A stretch of DNA of 64,000 bases from Phytophthora sp. 'mugwort' (Eukaryota; Oomycota; Peronosporomycetes; Peronosporales; Peronosporaceae). Of the stretch, positions 43,050-55,817 are shown in pieces. The position numbers and the translations under genes were made by a program. Position 1 is the stretch's first letter. The number at the start of each line of letters is the position of its first letter. The stretch spans positions 3,472,001-3,536,000 of the forward strand of contig JAUCEF010000005.1 of assembly GCA_033558025.1 (NCBI GenBank), read 5' to 3'. The notes beneath the pieces are model-generated. The model saw nothing but the letters and a program-made list of their open reading frames with translations, searched no databases and was not told the DNA's origin.

Positions 43050-46000
43050 ATCTAAGGTGTTGTTGTGCGCCACGTATAGCCCCGTGAAGAAGATCTGTCA
43101 CCGTATCCGGCCATACCAAGAGGCGCAAGTCATCCGATCCACCACACCCACGCTGTCACGCCAGCAGCAGGCAGAGGCGAAGCACGTAACGATCCAGTTG
43201 GAGAGTCGGGCGGATCAGGCAGGCGTTGCGCCATTAACTCGCCGAGTACCTCAGCTTGGTGAAGGTGTGAAGTATGACGGCAAAAGGCTGACGCCTACCA
43301 GAAGCGTGTGCTCGGCGAGACAACGGCGATCGTGTAAGCTCCCGCGGCCAGGACCACGAGGCTGACAAGTGGGAGTCCAGATTGCTGCAGAGTTTGCAAT
43401 CTACGGAGAGGGCGCGCTCGGATTCGGTCACCAGCGAAGGGCTAGCGGAGGTGCTCAAAGCGTTACAGCCACGACAGAAGCTGGGCTCTCGTATATCCGA
43501 GACAAAGTATGAAGACGCGTGTCACAGAAGATGAACCAAAACCAGACCGAAGCAGTGTTGACGAGCCCAAAGCAAAGCCGTCCACCCCGAATTGCGGCTG
43601 GCACACAGATATCAGGTGATTCCGTACTAGCGGAGGTGCTGAAACAGCTTGACGAGGAGGACGAGCAAGAGTCTCATGGTGATATCGACGACATGGACTA
43701 CGTGGACGACTGTCATCGTGAAGAGGCGGATACGGATGAGATGCAGGCCGAAAAGATAGAGAACCCAAATGAGTCGATGGAGTTAGGTGCCGTAGGTCAG
43801 GACAAAGATATCGATTGAGGTGAGGTGATTGATGCGGCTGAACGGACCACAAACAAAACAAACTCTGACCGAAGGACGCCTAAGAAAGCCTCCCGCCGGC
43901 CGGCGGATGCTGTTCTGGGTATTGCAAGTATCGATAATAAGAGCCCATCTGCAGGAAGCTTTTTGGAGGGCTTTCCGATTGTGTGGGACTCGTGGGAACT
44001 CTTCTTCGATGCTTTCTCCAACTTTCAGGAGCGGACGTTCCAGTTGTTTTCGTGCCGCATGGGTACTTCCATGAGTGCGCGAAACCGAAATATTTCGAAG
44101 AGCAAGAGAAGGCTCGGTTGACGATGGAGAGGAGCTCGCAGAAGAATGGACAGTGACAGGTCACTGGTGGAACCCTTCTTCCTGACTCTTGGGATAAGTA
44201 CAGCAGGACATTCCTGTGTACGCACGCCATGCCGTACGAAAGTAGGGGTAAGAGGAGCGCAATCGCTGGTCGGTTAGTTCAACAAATTACACAGCCCGCG
44301 TAAATGTTCGTGTGTCTTTTTTTGCGGCCCAGTGGACTTGGATTCCACTTGGTTGCAAAAGCGTCCGGTTATCACGACCACTTGCTTACTGAACACCAGT
44401 GGTACAATTACGTTGAGGTTCGCCGCATCCAGGATCCCCAGCTTCGACGAGACGTAGCAGTGATGGCCAAGGCTAGGGCGAAACCCCGAGGGATCCTTGG
44501 GTATCTTCGCGCTAAGGCAGGTACAGGTCTCGTTCGTTTAGTTCATTATTGGTGTAGACTGATTCCACGCCGTGTTTTAGATAGGCCAAGTGCACGGCAC
44601 TCAAGGTCATGCACAACATGTTACAAGAAGTGAAGCACAAGTTCCGTGGCGGAAGAGCAGATAGAGCCATTGCTGTTTTGGATGAATTCATGAAGACTGC
44701 ACCAGGCAACACGTCCGATTTCATCATGGACAGCTTCAGTAACGTGGTCGGTATGGTCACCTCCCAGTCGGCAAGACAGAAGCGGTTGTTTGCTGCAATT
44801 CCTGAGGTCATTTTGGTAGACTCCACGCATGGCATAAACGTGAATCGGTACAAGCTCTTCAGTTTTGCAGTACACGATGTCTTCGGAAGGGTAAGGCACG
44901 AAATGCTAACAGCACCACAAATACACCGACGTTGTTTAACCTTTTCGGTGTGGCATATTTCGTAGGGTCAGTACGTTTAACACGCCCTTGTTTGGACGGA
45001 GGAGAAGGCGAACCTTGCGTTGGCAGTCGAAGCCTTCAAGAAAAACAATCCGGACTGGTCCAAAATCCAGGTGGTGATGACGGACAAAGCTCTACACGAG
45101 AAAGAACTGCTGCACGAAGGCTGGCCTAATGCAACGCAATTGCTCTGCCGTTGGCATGTTGAAACGTGGCTGAAACATCAGTGTTCTCGCATAGGTGGCG
45201 TTGGTAAAACGGAAACCAAGCGACTGAAAGCGATAATGAAGGGATTAGTGACTTCGGAGTCCCAGCAGGAGGATGGCGATTACAAGGCCGCGTTGGCTAG
45301 AGACACTCGGAAACGACAAAACAACCATTTGCACAAGAGCTTCATGCAGCACTGGGACACTACAACAGATGAATGGGTCATGCTCAAGCGAGGTGGCGTG
45401 CCACATTGAAGGAATCATACAAACAACCGTCTCGAGTCGAAGTGGGGTCGCGTGAAGGAAACTGTGGACGGCAACTTCACGATTGACGAACTGGTGTCCA
45501 TTCTTATGACGTTGCAAGATTACGCGGAGGAACCATACTTGGCGGAGCTACACCGCGTTGGTAGTCGCCCCTCAATGGCGGAAGACACAGAGCTGACTGC
45601 GGTTGCTATGCAGCTTAGTAGATATTCCTCAACATGGGTTACAGAGCAGTACAAGCTGACTGTAGGTCCGAGCTCTTCGTATGATATCGAGGTTGATAGT
45701 GAAGACGACGCTTCGGAATCCAGCACAGTAGGAACGCACCATGTTGACACACGGGTACATATTTGGTGTATTTTCGGTGGTGTTCTGTTTACCCTCTAAC
45801 GATCAGTTGGTGTTGTAGCTCTCCACTTGCAACTATATTTTTATGCAGACCTGCTTGATGCCCTGCCGACACGTAATGTACGCACGAAGCAAAGCGAATT
45901 ACGAGACCGTTATCCCGCTCATGAGAAATGAGCGGGATAACGGTCTCGTAATTCTCGTCGAGATGGATTGTGCATAGCCCTGCAAACAATATTGACGAGG

Positions 46001-47757
46001 GCGTTGTATCTGTCGGAAGTCTCAACCGCGTGAACTGCTCTCCTATCCGAGCGCTACCACCCGTCGACACAAACACCAAGTACAGCCGCAGCAAGCAGCT
46101 TACCGAAAGGATAATCGATGTGATGTCTATCTAGCCATCGACCACGTACCGGCTGGCAATGAAGTGGCTTGAGGGCTTTCATACGGCTCTTCACACAGCC
46201 AACCGAGACGAGTTCACAGGCACGAGACAGCAATAACGTCAAGTGGCTTTCCCAGTCTATCGCAAATTTCGGTTGCGGAAAGCGTCTCAATTTCTCAGTT
46301 ATCCTTTGCCGAAACCCAGTGGCCACGCCCTTCTTGAGACGTCTGTGCTGCCCCCGGAAATTCAGCTTTGGGTCCAGAAGATAACATGCCTGGACCAACA
46401 ATCATGCCCCTCACAACAACCATTTGTTTCAAGCTCTGCGTTTGAGGATGCTGGTGAAAATGGATCTACAGCACGGTTGCCGTCGGTTACTGTGACAGGC
46501 ACCGCCCAGAGGCCCATTGTGTTAGGATCGCCGCCCAAGCTTAGGGGGTTGCCGAGGCGTGCGGAGAAAAAGGAAATGAAGGAAGCGAAGCGCATCAGAA
46601 CGCGCGTTCGGGAAGGTAAGAAAGCGCGAGCCGTCAAACTGTCACACACGGAAATCCTACGCGGGCCCTACAGCAAAAGTACGACCATGCCCCTTGTTGA
46701 CAGACTGGGGCTGCCAACTGTGGAAACCCAGAGTCACTGGCGGTGCGTAGGTACTATATCGTGCAGCCGGTGCCTACCGTGAAAGCCATCCCTCAGGCTG
46801 ATAGCATCCGTCACGCCATTCAAGCCATCGAGGAAACAAAACCACGATATGTCAGTGAGATGGGATGAATATGGCTGCGTGACGTAAGAACAGTTGAAGT
46901 TGATGGAAGACGTAGTCAGGGCCTAGTACAACTTCCAGTAGGTTCAAGCAACGGTCGACTGGATTGACAAAGTTGAGTTCCATATTGATTGCATCGTGGA
47001 CCCCTTCAAAGACACCCAAGATGTCACCAAGGTAAGTCCAGGAGGAACCAAAAAAATCCCGAAATCCTACCGAGTTTACACTAACTTTACATTGTTGCTT
47101 GTGTCCTTAGGCGGGTAACAAAAAAGCTGTTGAAGATTTGAATCTCGGTAAGTGGTACATCGGGAGCATGCCCAATATGGCAGCGAGTCCCTGCATTTTC
47201 GCGAGAATGTATGGTTGCATTCTGGTTCTATCGTTGGGGGCTGTTCATGCTGAGAGAAACATACCAAGCGTTTGGTATTGTGAATCCTCGGTTCCTCGAT
47301 TTTGAGACTACGGAGCAAAGGATGCACATTGCACGGGCGTATGGAGCAGCTGAACCTGGACTCAAGAGTGTCGTCAGCATCGTGAACCTTGGTCACCACT
47401 GGGGTGCATTCTTCGTAGACGTTCATGCACGAAGATTCTTCCTATTCGACCCAATGCAATTGCAGAGCAACGTGATCGCACTCAAGAACGCGGTGCATGC
47501 TGTTGAGGAGATCCTGTTATGACGGACCAACTCCAGTTCGAAGTCATTATTGGGTGCAAGCAGAATGACAGCTCATCATGCGGCTTGTGATGTTTGGTGG
47601 TGTTGGAACTGCTGCTATTTGGTGCTGACCCGAAGAACTGGATGGACTACTGGAGTGACTCACCTTACGATGTCGTCGGCTACTTGCGATGCGATACTTG
47701 CACAAAGTAATCAGTCTGCAAGGCCACTTCCCTGCAGCGGACGACGCTGACGACTAG
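43050..47757 (+). pseudogene. MULE with SWIM zinc finger and C-terminal Ulp1-like protease
   Basis: One decayed plus-strand element. 43050-44120 holds an acidic N-terminal region and a FAR1/FLYWCH-like segment, with a TGA at 43816-43818. 44300-44630 gives helical sequence. 44609-45410 is the MULE core, with ILVDSTHGIN (first Asp 44819-44821) and VVMTDKALHEKE. About 45815-45880 is a SWIM finger (C-x-C ... PCRH). Basic linkers follow. 46980-47757 is a C48/Ulp1-like cysteine protease domain with GHHWGAFF, FDPMQ and KQNDSSSCG, i.e. His, Asp, Gln and Cys of the catalytic site. Two likely introns, GT-AG, lie at 44890-44967 and about 47032-47110. Premature stops occur in several places (one right after the first intron). 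Protease-bearing MULEs are known in plants; this is the oomycete counterpart by inference. Confidence 0.72.
45896..45954. repeat. Perfect 27-base inverted repeat with 5-base loop
   Basis: The arm 45896-45922 is exactly complementary to 45928-45954 with loop GAGAA between them, giving a 59-base hairpin. It lies just after the SWIM finger of the MULE. The left arm reads as plausible transposase coding sequence and the right arm as its inverted copy. Confidence 0.9.
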
Positions 47758-50045
47758 GTTAGATCGAAACGTTGTAACTTACTTGCATGGATACTTGTAA
47801 CTTTAACATGTGTGCGATGTGATTGACAGGTTTTGGTTTCAGACAAATCAATACCAAAAGTTTACCAAAATGTGAACACCCTACGGATTTAGAGCTTTTG
47901 GGGGAGCTGACGCTGTCAGCAGCCTGGAATCTAAACTCTGAGAACTCAATTGCGATATATGTATAATGTATATTGTATAAATATCATAATTAGATGATGT
48001 ATTAACTCATAGTTTTTATAGCGCATATGCATCCATCGCTGGATTTGATTCGCTCTTTCAGTGTACACTGTATACAGAACAGTCGCATTACGCACACGCA
48101 AACTACTGACGGTGCGTAAGCTATTGGAGGGCGCATTTTCTGTTCTCGACATAAACAGGACTGTATCCATCACTTTCAGTGATTGCACACACACCGGCAT
48201 CCATTTTCTGTCTCTAGAGCGATGTTCGTGTGCTACCTACCTGGTACAGTATCTGAAAAGAGGGAGTGATAACGGAGAAGAGCGGTTGCGAGCGAGCGTA
48301 GCTACGGGATGCCCGCGAAGCAGGGCTGTGTGGTATTTTATTTTGCCGAGGCGAGCCCAACGCCGAGCTTTCCAGGGAGCCGAGCACTGCAGCGGACCGA
48401 ACTTAGAGTGTTTTCCTCGCAGGAGCGCAGTGACTGCCTTTGCGAAGCAAACCCCAAGACCGCGATGCCATCGGTCCTCGAAAGTGCTAGTGTAAAGAGA
48501 GATGAAGATCTTCTATACAAAACTGCAGTGTAAACCAACATTGTGACGAGGCTAGATGGGCACAGCAACATCATTCTAATAGTGTCCCATCTGCAATAGT
48601 GCCCCACGGGGAAGTATGCAGGTTTTATAGTACATGTGACCATTGCCATATAATCACCAGGTTGTGCATCACCAGGTTAGCACGGCGTGCAAATCCCCAG
48701 CACTGTCATATGGGTTCAAATGGCATTTTTACAAGCCAGAGACAGTATATTGTTTTTTACTGCTGTAAAAAAGCTTGATAGCGGCATGGCGCGTTGCAGA
48801 CCACGAAGGAGCGTGGCGAACCACGAATGCGCGCGGCGAGGAGACCAGACCAGAGGGGCGTGACGAGAAGACCAGCATCCGTCATCGGGCAGGGTGGCGA
48901 TGCAGGCGTCAAAGGGACTGCTGGGGAGATGCGACCTCACCACCCAAGACGCGGGCTGCATCAAGCTTCCCCACAAGGTCAACGACCAGTACTTCCACTG
49001 GTATTTCAGGTGGCTCAGGGAGGCCAACACAGACCCGCTCATGGTCTAGCTCATGGGAGGTGCGCCGTGAGCCCCACGCAGATCAAGCCGGGGTGTAGTT
49101 CCAGCCGGGGGTGCAGTGCCGGTGTAGTGCGGCATCAACTCAAGAATTTTTGGCTGGCAGCAAGCACAAAAGGAATACGATACAAGAAGTCAGCAACACC
49201 CTGCAGAACCCGATACTGACGCTAGTGGGTGTAAGGCTCGTTCAACTGGGTGGTGCGTCAATACCCAGTGATGAAGGGAAGACTGGCACCGGCCGCATCC
49301 ATAGTGGACTACTCAGCACTGGAGACCGGCATGGCGAAGATTATCAATGTGCACGCTTGACAGCCCGCGAACAAGACGCGTGCAAGGGCTTCAAGTGTGC
49401 TCGTACTGCTCCACCCACGGAGGAAAAGACTCGTTCCTTTTCTAGAGCGAGATTTTGTTTTCGCAGGCGAAGATGGTATACACGGACATGAGCGAGAGCA
49501 TGGATGTCAACACGCTGGAGGTCTTTCATGTTCCTTGCCTACAATCGGGAGATCTGGGATGTTAGTACTGTCCTGGCCATTAGGCGTGCAAGATGCCCGG
49601 TTAGGCTATAGAATAATCAAATGATTATTGTAAGGTCTGTTAAACAAGAACATACACACAAAATAGGTCTTTTAAACAAGAACATACACACAAAATAGAA
49701 TACTGAGCAACCCTGGGTCATATGCTGACTCTGAGACTGATCGAAAAATACCCGCCGAATGTGGACCTTTCAAAGACGCCGGAGATAGGTTACAGAGTAG
49801 ACGAGCAACCACCCCATAGGGTGGGCGCTCTACCAACCGCGATGAAAAGTGTTAATAGTGGGTGAGAGGAGGCCCTGCAAGCTGGTAAAAACATCGTGTA
49901 ATGGTGGTACGGAGTCCGGTCCTACGGAGCAAAAACGCCCATTAAAATTAAAAATGGGTTAACAAGTTCACCTTTACTTTCGGTTCAAACCTCCTGGTTT
50001 TGCCGGCGGCTTCCGGAGGCTTAAATCTCTAAAGCAACCGAGCAA
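47758..50045. other. Repeat-rich stretch without recognisable genes
   Basis: Frames up to 144 codons occur (for example plus 48061-48495 and plus 48794-49219) but overlap one another and match nothing. Around 48940-49030 one frame reads as protein-like (DQYFHWYFRWLREA) and may be retroelement debris. A 32-base tandem duplication lies at 49633-49696. Confidence 0.35.
49633..49696 (+). repeat. 32-base tandem duplication
   Basis: Copies at 49633-49664 and 49665-49696 differ at one base and contain AAACAAGAACATACACACAA. They look like a recent replication-slippage duplication. Confidence 0.85.
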
Positions 50046-50819
50046 TCAAATTTGTAGTTGCATGCTATTAGTACCGTGTTCAATATGGGTGTGGTCGGCC
50101 CACAGAACCGCAATAAATTCAAATTCAAGTACAGCAGGTATTTCGAAAAAATGGTGAATGTGCTGCAAGCGTACGATACCGTTTGCGCGCCTTCGGCGAT
50201 ATCCGGAGATACTGGATCCAATGACTGTCGACTTCCTCCGCTTGTTGGAGACAAATATTTCCCGGTACACTGTACCAGCGTTCAAAAACGACATTCCGCT
50301 TCTATCCATACCGAAGGCAAGAGCCATTATTTGACACAATGAAACCTTCAGTGCAAAGGCGGCCGCAATCTCGTTCAGGTCGGCCGGTGTCTTTCGCCCC
50401 ATGCGCGTCCACGCTTTCATCGACAGCTTGTAACATGCTTGGAAGACACGCTTCAACCTTCACGACGTACTAAGCGATTATATGGCGTTCTCAGTTGCCA
50501 GCTCCTGAGCTGGCAGAGTCAGCATTTTAGCTTAAATGGGTACACCTTCCTTTCGAAGACCGTTAACCCACACAGCCAACTCCTTTCCAGCTTCTACAGG
50601 CAGTTTCGAACCTACTCCAGTTGGCCGTGCCCTCTTCTTGCTGCTTCTGTTCATTATGGAGCACTGCGTCACTATATTCGTCTTGTTGCGCAGCCGTTGG
50701 GGCAGTAACTTACGTCGTAAGTCATACGCATTGGCGCTTAAGTCAGGATACAGCTCCTTGGATACGCGCGCGAAATTTTTCGTCGAGTCCAGAGCGTTAC
50801 GGGATCTAGCTTGTCTCAA
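50046..50819 (-). pseudogene. pogo/Tigger-type transposase remnant
   Basis: The minus-strand start (50819-50532) has a helix-turn-helix region followed by EAGKELAVWVNGLRKEGVP, typical of the CENP-B-like DNA-binding part of pogo transposases. The second block (50456-50046) has RTGRKTPAD-like RMGRKTPADLNEIAAAF, which precedes the DDE core. The core itself is truncated and unreadable after about 50300. A stop and frame change between the blocks show it is inactive. Confidence 0.5.
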
Positions 50820-51323
50820 GCCGTATATGATGCTCGCCGGTTTGGTGGGGTAGCTCTTTGGGCGACAGGATGCATCGCCAAATGAATGGCGCTCGTCGTT
50901 AGTGTATGCATCTGTCAGAAATGATATCAGTCAAAACGTATCGCTATGATTGCCACATATCGTAAATACGGAGGTTGAAAAGTGCTCGTAATAGTGCAAT
51001 GTGATTGGTCACTCTTACATGAGGTTGTCTCCAACAAACAGTGGAAGTCGGTACACTTTGGTCGCGAACATCCAGTAGTCACGCCGTGATATGTCAAGTA
51101 GCTACACCCGCATTTCCAGCTGTGAAGTTAGTACGAGTGACCGCAGGAGCCGAGAAGAACTGAACGGAAGACACTTAATTCCCAAGGAGAAGATTTGGGA
51201 TTGAGGAGAAAATCTCGCAGGTGCCAACCTCCTCTGGTAGCTAGGCATGCAGTATCCTAACGGTCACGTCCAAAATAGTAGATCAGGAACCGAGACTAGG
51301 CGCTTCAACTTCAAAGTGCTGAG
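50820..51323. other. Non-coding spacer between transposon remnants
   Basis: No frame longer than 60 codons and no recognisable repeat or element end. Confidence 0.35.
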
Positions 51324-54115
51324 CTATGAGCTGGCTGGCGTCGGCGCGCCATCTCCACACTCCCATTCCGATTCTGCCTTGCCTACACCCATGACCGCTG
51401 CTGTCATTAAGTAGTCCGGCATCTCCATGTAAATCTCCACAGCGTCCCCGATTGGGTCGTTCAAGAACGCCATAACAAAGTCGAAGTGCTCGCACAACAG
51501 ACCGTAATGCAACGACAACAACAACACCAAATTGACTGTTTCGTACGAGACAAAAGGAGCATATGTTTCCCAAAGGTTCGATTCGTACTGCTGTCGCAGC
51601 CTTTGGTCGTAATGCGCGTGCGGTGGCGGATCACACTCCCTTTGGGTTGTGCATCGCACGAACATCCACTTGCTAGCTAAAACGCTTATTGCCCTTTTGG
51701 CGCTCCACCAACTCCCACGTGTTGTTGCGAATCCAGTCCGAGTACTCCTTCTCAATAACCTCCTTTCGCTTGTCTGCATTGGGGGTTTGTAGTGCCTCTT
51801 GAATACTCTGCGGTTCGAAGGCAAGTTCACAGCTCGCACCACTAGACTAGCAGGAATCACCACCTCATAGTCCTGCAGTTAAACGTTTGGACGGCGTACA
51901 TGTGAAGAGTGGCGAAACGATGTGGCCGCGTGCGAGGCCTCACCTCTCTACCCATCGGCTTCGTCGTCGTCTTATGTCGTACCTACAAAGCCACATACAA
52001 CGTGATGCGCCCCAACAGATCGACACGTTCTCCAAACTACCCCCCCCCCCCCCGGCATCCAGATCCAAATCACTAGTGTAACTTCATGGTCTGCAAAATT
52101 ACCGCTATCTCGGTCTCCCATTGAAGATGAAACCGCTTTGATCCGGCGGCGATCTGGCCGTTTCCTCATGAGCAAGTCTACAACGCCATCAACACCACTT
52201 TCACGTTCAAACAGCACATGCTGAGAAGCGTTAGCGCTCAGCTGAAGCACAGCCTCGGATGTCAGCGGATCAACTGCCGCAGCAGCCCCCGTCCCCGAAA
52301 CCGCTTGCTCGGTAAATCAACAACGAGCAGGCGCACCTGAGGTTGCTGGGGCATCAGATCCACTTGCTGCATCGCAGGCCAACCGCAGCCAGCGTGAACT
52401 CTGCAGCCTTAACGATTTGATGGACCAGTGCAAACATCTTGTGACGCCAGAAGTCACCCGGGCACAACAGGAAGTCGCACTATGGGATGCAGTAACTCGA
52501 CCACGTATGAAGACTCCAAGTCCAGCCTTCTTCAAACTCAACTGAAAGAACTTTAACATATGCCAGTGATCAAATGGAAGATGCAATAGCTCTCCGAGTG
52601 CTTCGCGAACCCTGCGAACATGCCGGTTTACCTGGGTTCTCCAGTTTGTTCTTGCGCGATGCTATAGGCGTGAATGTTAAGGCTATGCAACCCCACCTCC
52701 GCAGCAATGTCATGTCCTGCCGCTCTCCGAAGCGGCGAAAGTAAGGAGTCTCACCTCCAGTGCATTGCTTCCGCTGATATTCATCATTTCGATAGCAAAC
52801 CAGAACGCTTCACCCATTCAATAACCACGGCATTTTGTCCGCAGTCAGCAAGCGCCGGACACGATAAAGCACCATTCCGTCCATTCCCTCCACCAACCCG
52901 TTCTCTTCCGGACTGTTTGAATTCGTCGTGGTGTACTCGTATTCCGTTCTCCTCGATCAACGTCTATAACTTATTATTAAAAGACTCCTATCCTTGATCC
53001 GAATTAAGCACCTCGACTTTGTTCTCCTGCGCTATGACCCACTTCAAGTGAACTAACACCACTTAAAAAGCATTCTCTTTTCGGTGTATCATAAAGCCAC
53101 GGCGATAACGACTGGCTTCATTCTGTACCAGCTGAAAGTGTCTATATCCGTCATAAGTGATTTTTTCCACGTAGCACGTGTCAACCATCAGCTTGTGCAA
53201 TGGTCGAGCCACTCGACGTGCCATAGTCTTCTTGTACGACGTGTGAACATTCTGGCCACTGCACACCCAGGACGGGAAGTTAATGTTCTTGGACAGATCG
53301 CTCGCACGCCCTCTGCAGGGCGGGCGGGTTCAGGTGGCTGAGGTTCAAGTGCCAGCGTTCCAGCGATGCAGCAGCACCCTTCTTGCGCTGCTCAAGGACC
53401 CTCGAGTCACTTGCTTATTGCCGAACTTCACTCTGCACGTTTTACACTGCAGCTACTGTCGCCTTCAAGCGATACCGACGCTTATTCTTTATCAGCAGAA
53501 GCTCAACATAGTCCTTGCGTAGCCGACATACACTGAGAGTTGATGAAACCGTTCTTCACAGTCTACGCATCGTCCACTAGCACGTTCTGGCTCAGCTAGT
53601 TGACCGGCGCATGCCGCGAGAGCACTCGTGGACGGCAACATCAGTTTAGAGTGTGACATCTTATTGTTCGTCACCCGCACGTCTCCAAATATCGCTTTAT
53701 GACCCCCCCTCCCCTTCTGCAACGCACGGTGACTTGCACATCCTGGGCAAAGTGGTCAGGTTACGTCGCCAATATACTCATCGCCCGTCGTACCCTAGAA
53801 ATAATCCTTGTGGATATTGTGCAGAGCTGACCGCTGCTGCACACATGCACGTCACTAGCCGAATCAATCAACCACTCCATCTCTGTACCAGCAGGCGTCT
53901 TAACCGACTCAGCAACAACAGCTGAAGCACCCCGCACACGACAACAGAGACTACACGAGGTTTTGCAAGCACGCTTTCCACTGTTATCACCGTTCGTGTT
54001 CTCCCACCTCTTAAACTCCGAGGTAGCAGGATGGTCAGAAGAATCCGTCTTCGACTCGGGCAGTTGGCTCATAGATGCCCCACTTTACCACGTTCATGAC
54101 AGGTGCGGGTCTCTT
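51324..54115 (-). pseudogene. Ty1/copia polyprotein remnant, gag-end to reverse transcriptase
   Basis: Minus-strand order fits copia: a zinc-knuckle-like CHERGKVGHL near 54100; protease with EWLIDSASDVHVC (within 54072-53761); a GAG-pre-integrase-like block (53722-53492); integrase start with RRVARPLHKLMVDTCYV and GYRHFQLVQ (53266-53063); linker debris; and reverse transcriptase with KWMFVR, ETYAPFVSYETVNLVL and EHFDFVMAFLNDP (51863-51324). Frames change and stops intervene. A 14-base C run lies at 52040-52053. The YVDD box, RNase H and LTRs were not found, so the 3' half is missing. Confidence 0.78.
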
Positions 54116-54503
54116 TCTTCTTTCCACGCTGCTTCCATTCTTCATTATTCTGCGGCGGTGGTGTTCCGACTTCAAAGTGCTGAGCTGTGAGTTGGCGGAG
54201 CTCACGCCATCTCCACATCAGCAACGCATCCAAACATCGGAGCACTCGTGTTCGTCCAGAAGATTACCTTACAGTGATATTGGTGATATTAATATCACTG
54301 TAACGAAGTTTTGGTTCAATTTGATACAGCACAAAACCAAACATTCGTAAATTAAAGTAACTTACCGTAACTCATTATGGTTCGTACTTAAGGCTACACG
54401 ATCGGTATACTCCTGCCCTGTTCTGGACCGGATCATCGCCACGTAGCAAATAGCAGTCCAGGACCAGGTCGACTCCTTTCCTCCGCGTGTATACATCTCG
54501 ACC
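54116..54503. promoter_or_regulatory. Upstream region of the lectin gene, with a palindrome
   Basis: 388 bases between copia debris and the lectin start codon. It contains the inverted repeat at 54269-54303 and a pyrimidine-rich stretch just before the ATG. No core promoter element is assignable. Confidence 0.4.
54269..54303. repeat. 13-base inverted repeat, 9-base loop
   Basis: TTACAGTGATATT (54269-54281) is complementary to AATATCACTGTAA (54291-54303). It lies about 200 bases upstream of the lectin ATG. It could be a protein-binding palindrome or a leftover of a small transposon. Confidence 0.8.
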
Positions 54504-55817
54504 ATGAGCGTCTCTCGCGGGCTGTTGGTGTGCGTGGCGGCGCTATTCGCCTTGTTGCAATTCTCTCCTGTCAGTGGCAAGCGCCTAGACCATGTGTCCT
54601 TCGAGAAGCCCTTCGATAACATCGACGGCGAGGGCCTGCGCCAGATCGGAGACAACTTCGTGTATGGCGGAGACACGGCCGTGAACCGTCACTTTGCGCG
54701 CCTGACGCCCGACAGACAGAGCAAGCGCGGCCACATCTGGGGCAAGCAGAAGCTGGCGGCCAAGGAGTTCGCTGCCGTATTCACGTTCCGCATTAGCGGC
54801 CAGGCCAAGGCCTGGTTCGGCGACGGGCTGGCACTCTGGCTCACGACCAGCCAGTACGTGCAGGGCGACAACCACGGCTTCATCGGCGAGTTCAAGGGCA
54901 TCGGCATTGTGTTCGACACGTTCATCAACCAGGAGCACAGCGGCGGCCACAAGGACGTGACGTTTTTCGAGAACGACGGCACCAAGACGCTGGACCAACT
55001 CAACGACATGGACAAGCTGGGCTGCATGGCCCCCGGTATCCGATACCACGAGAAGAATGCGGCCTTCAGCCCGTCGCTTAACATGTCTCGTGCCAAGTTA
55101 ACGTACACGCAGGCGGACCAGCAGTTTGCCATTCTCATCGACGCCGACGCCTCGGGAAACTGGGTTAAATGCTACAGCCAGCGCCTCAACATCGGCGACG
55201 ACTGGATGAATGACGCGTACGTCGGCATATCTGCCTCAACGGGTGGTCTGGCGGACAACCACGACGTCATTGCGTTTAATATCTACGAGTACGTTTTGTA
55301 TACGATTTTTGTTGGGGGATGCAGAGGCTAACCTTTTGTTGATTGTTTTTTCAGTGACGTGATTGACTCGCTTGCAGCCAAAGAGGACGAGAAACAGCGT
55401 AATGCAGTAGACAAAAACCTCGAAGATACACTGAGCAAGGGCAACAACGAGGACAAGATGAAGCTGGTCAAACGGAAGTACGCTCAGTTGCTCGAAGACT
55501 TCGAGTATCAATTCACCGCGCTAAAGGAATCCACGGAGAACACGATCCAGAAGCTGAAGCAGCAGGGTGCTGAGGATGAGAAGCGTATTGCCGAGCTTGA
55601 GGCTTGGGCGAACGGAAAGGTGGTCGAGCGTGTGCACAGCACGGTGAATGCTATCCGCGACCAGGTGGACACACAGCTGGAAGAGACCGTGAAGGAAACG
55701 GCCGCCAAATCCAGTAGCTGGAAGACCCCTTTCTTCATCATTGTGTTCATCATTGCCGGTATTGTCGCTGCCGGATACAAAAAGTACCAGGATCTTCGCA
55801 AGACGCACTTCCTGTAG
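54504..55817 (+). CDS. L-type lectin cargo receptor, ERGIC-53/VIP36-like
   Basis: Two exons (54504-55288, 55355-55817) encode 415 residues. An N-terminal hydrophobic signal peptide (about 1-25) precedes the L-type lectin domain (about 26-260). Marks are VSFEKPF, WGKQKL, AWFGDGLALWLT, FKGIGIVFDTF (metal/sugar-binding strand) and DAYVGISASTGG. A charged coiled-coil stalk (about 265-375) and one membrane span (about 387-403) follow, with a short cytosolic tail starting KKYQ and ending HFL. Proteins of this layout carry glycoproteins between ER and Golgi. The tail lacks the terminal KKFF of human ERGIC-53, but the juxtamembrane KK and the C-terminal hydrophobic pair could serve similar roles (inference). 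Convergent with the cyclin gene. Confidence 0.9.

Noticed and set aside
49760..49850. Possible third tRNA-like segment near 49.8 kb
   Set aside because: A word resembling a D-arm (TTGGTAGAGCG on the minus strand) is present, but no B-box follows at tRNA spacing.
41067..52053. Poly-G (41067-41079) and poly-C (52040-52053) tracts
   Set aside because: Simple homopolymers, common in such genomes; no associated structure.
54585..55138. Two minus-strand frames of about 150 codons
   Set aside because: Antisense to the lectin gene and without domain features.
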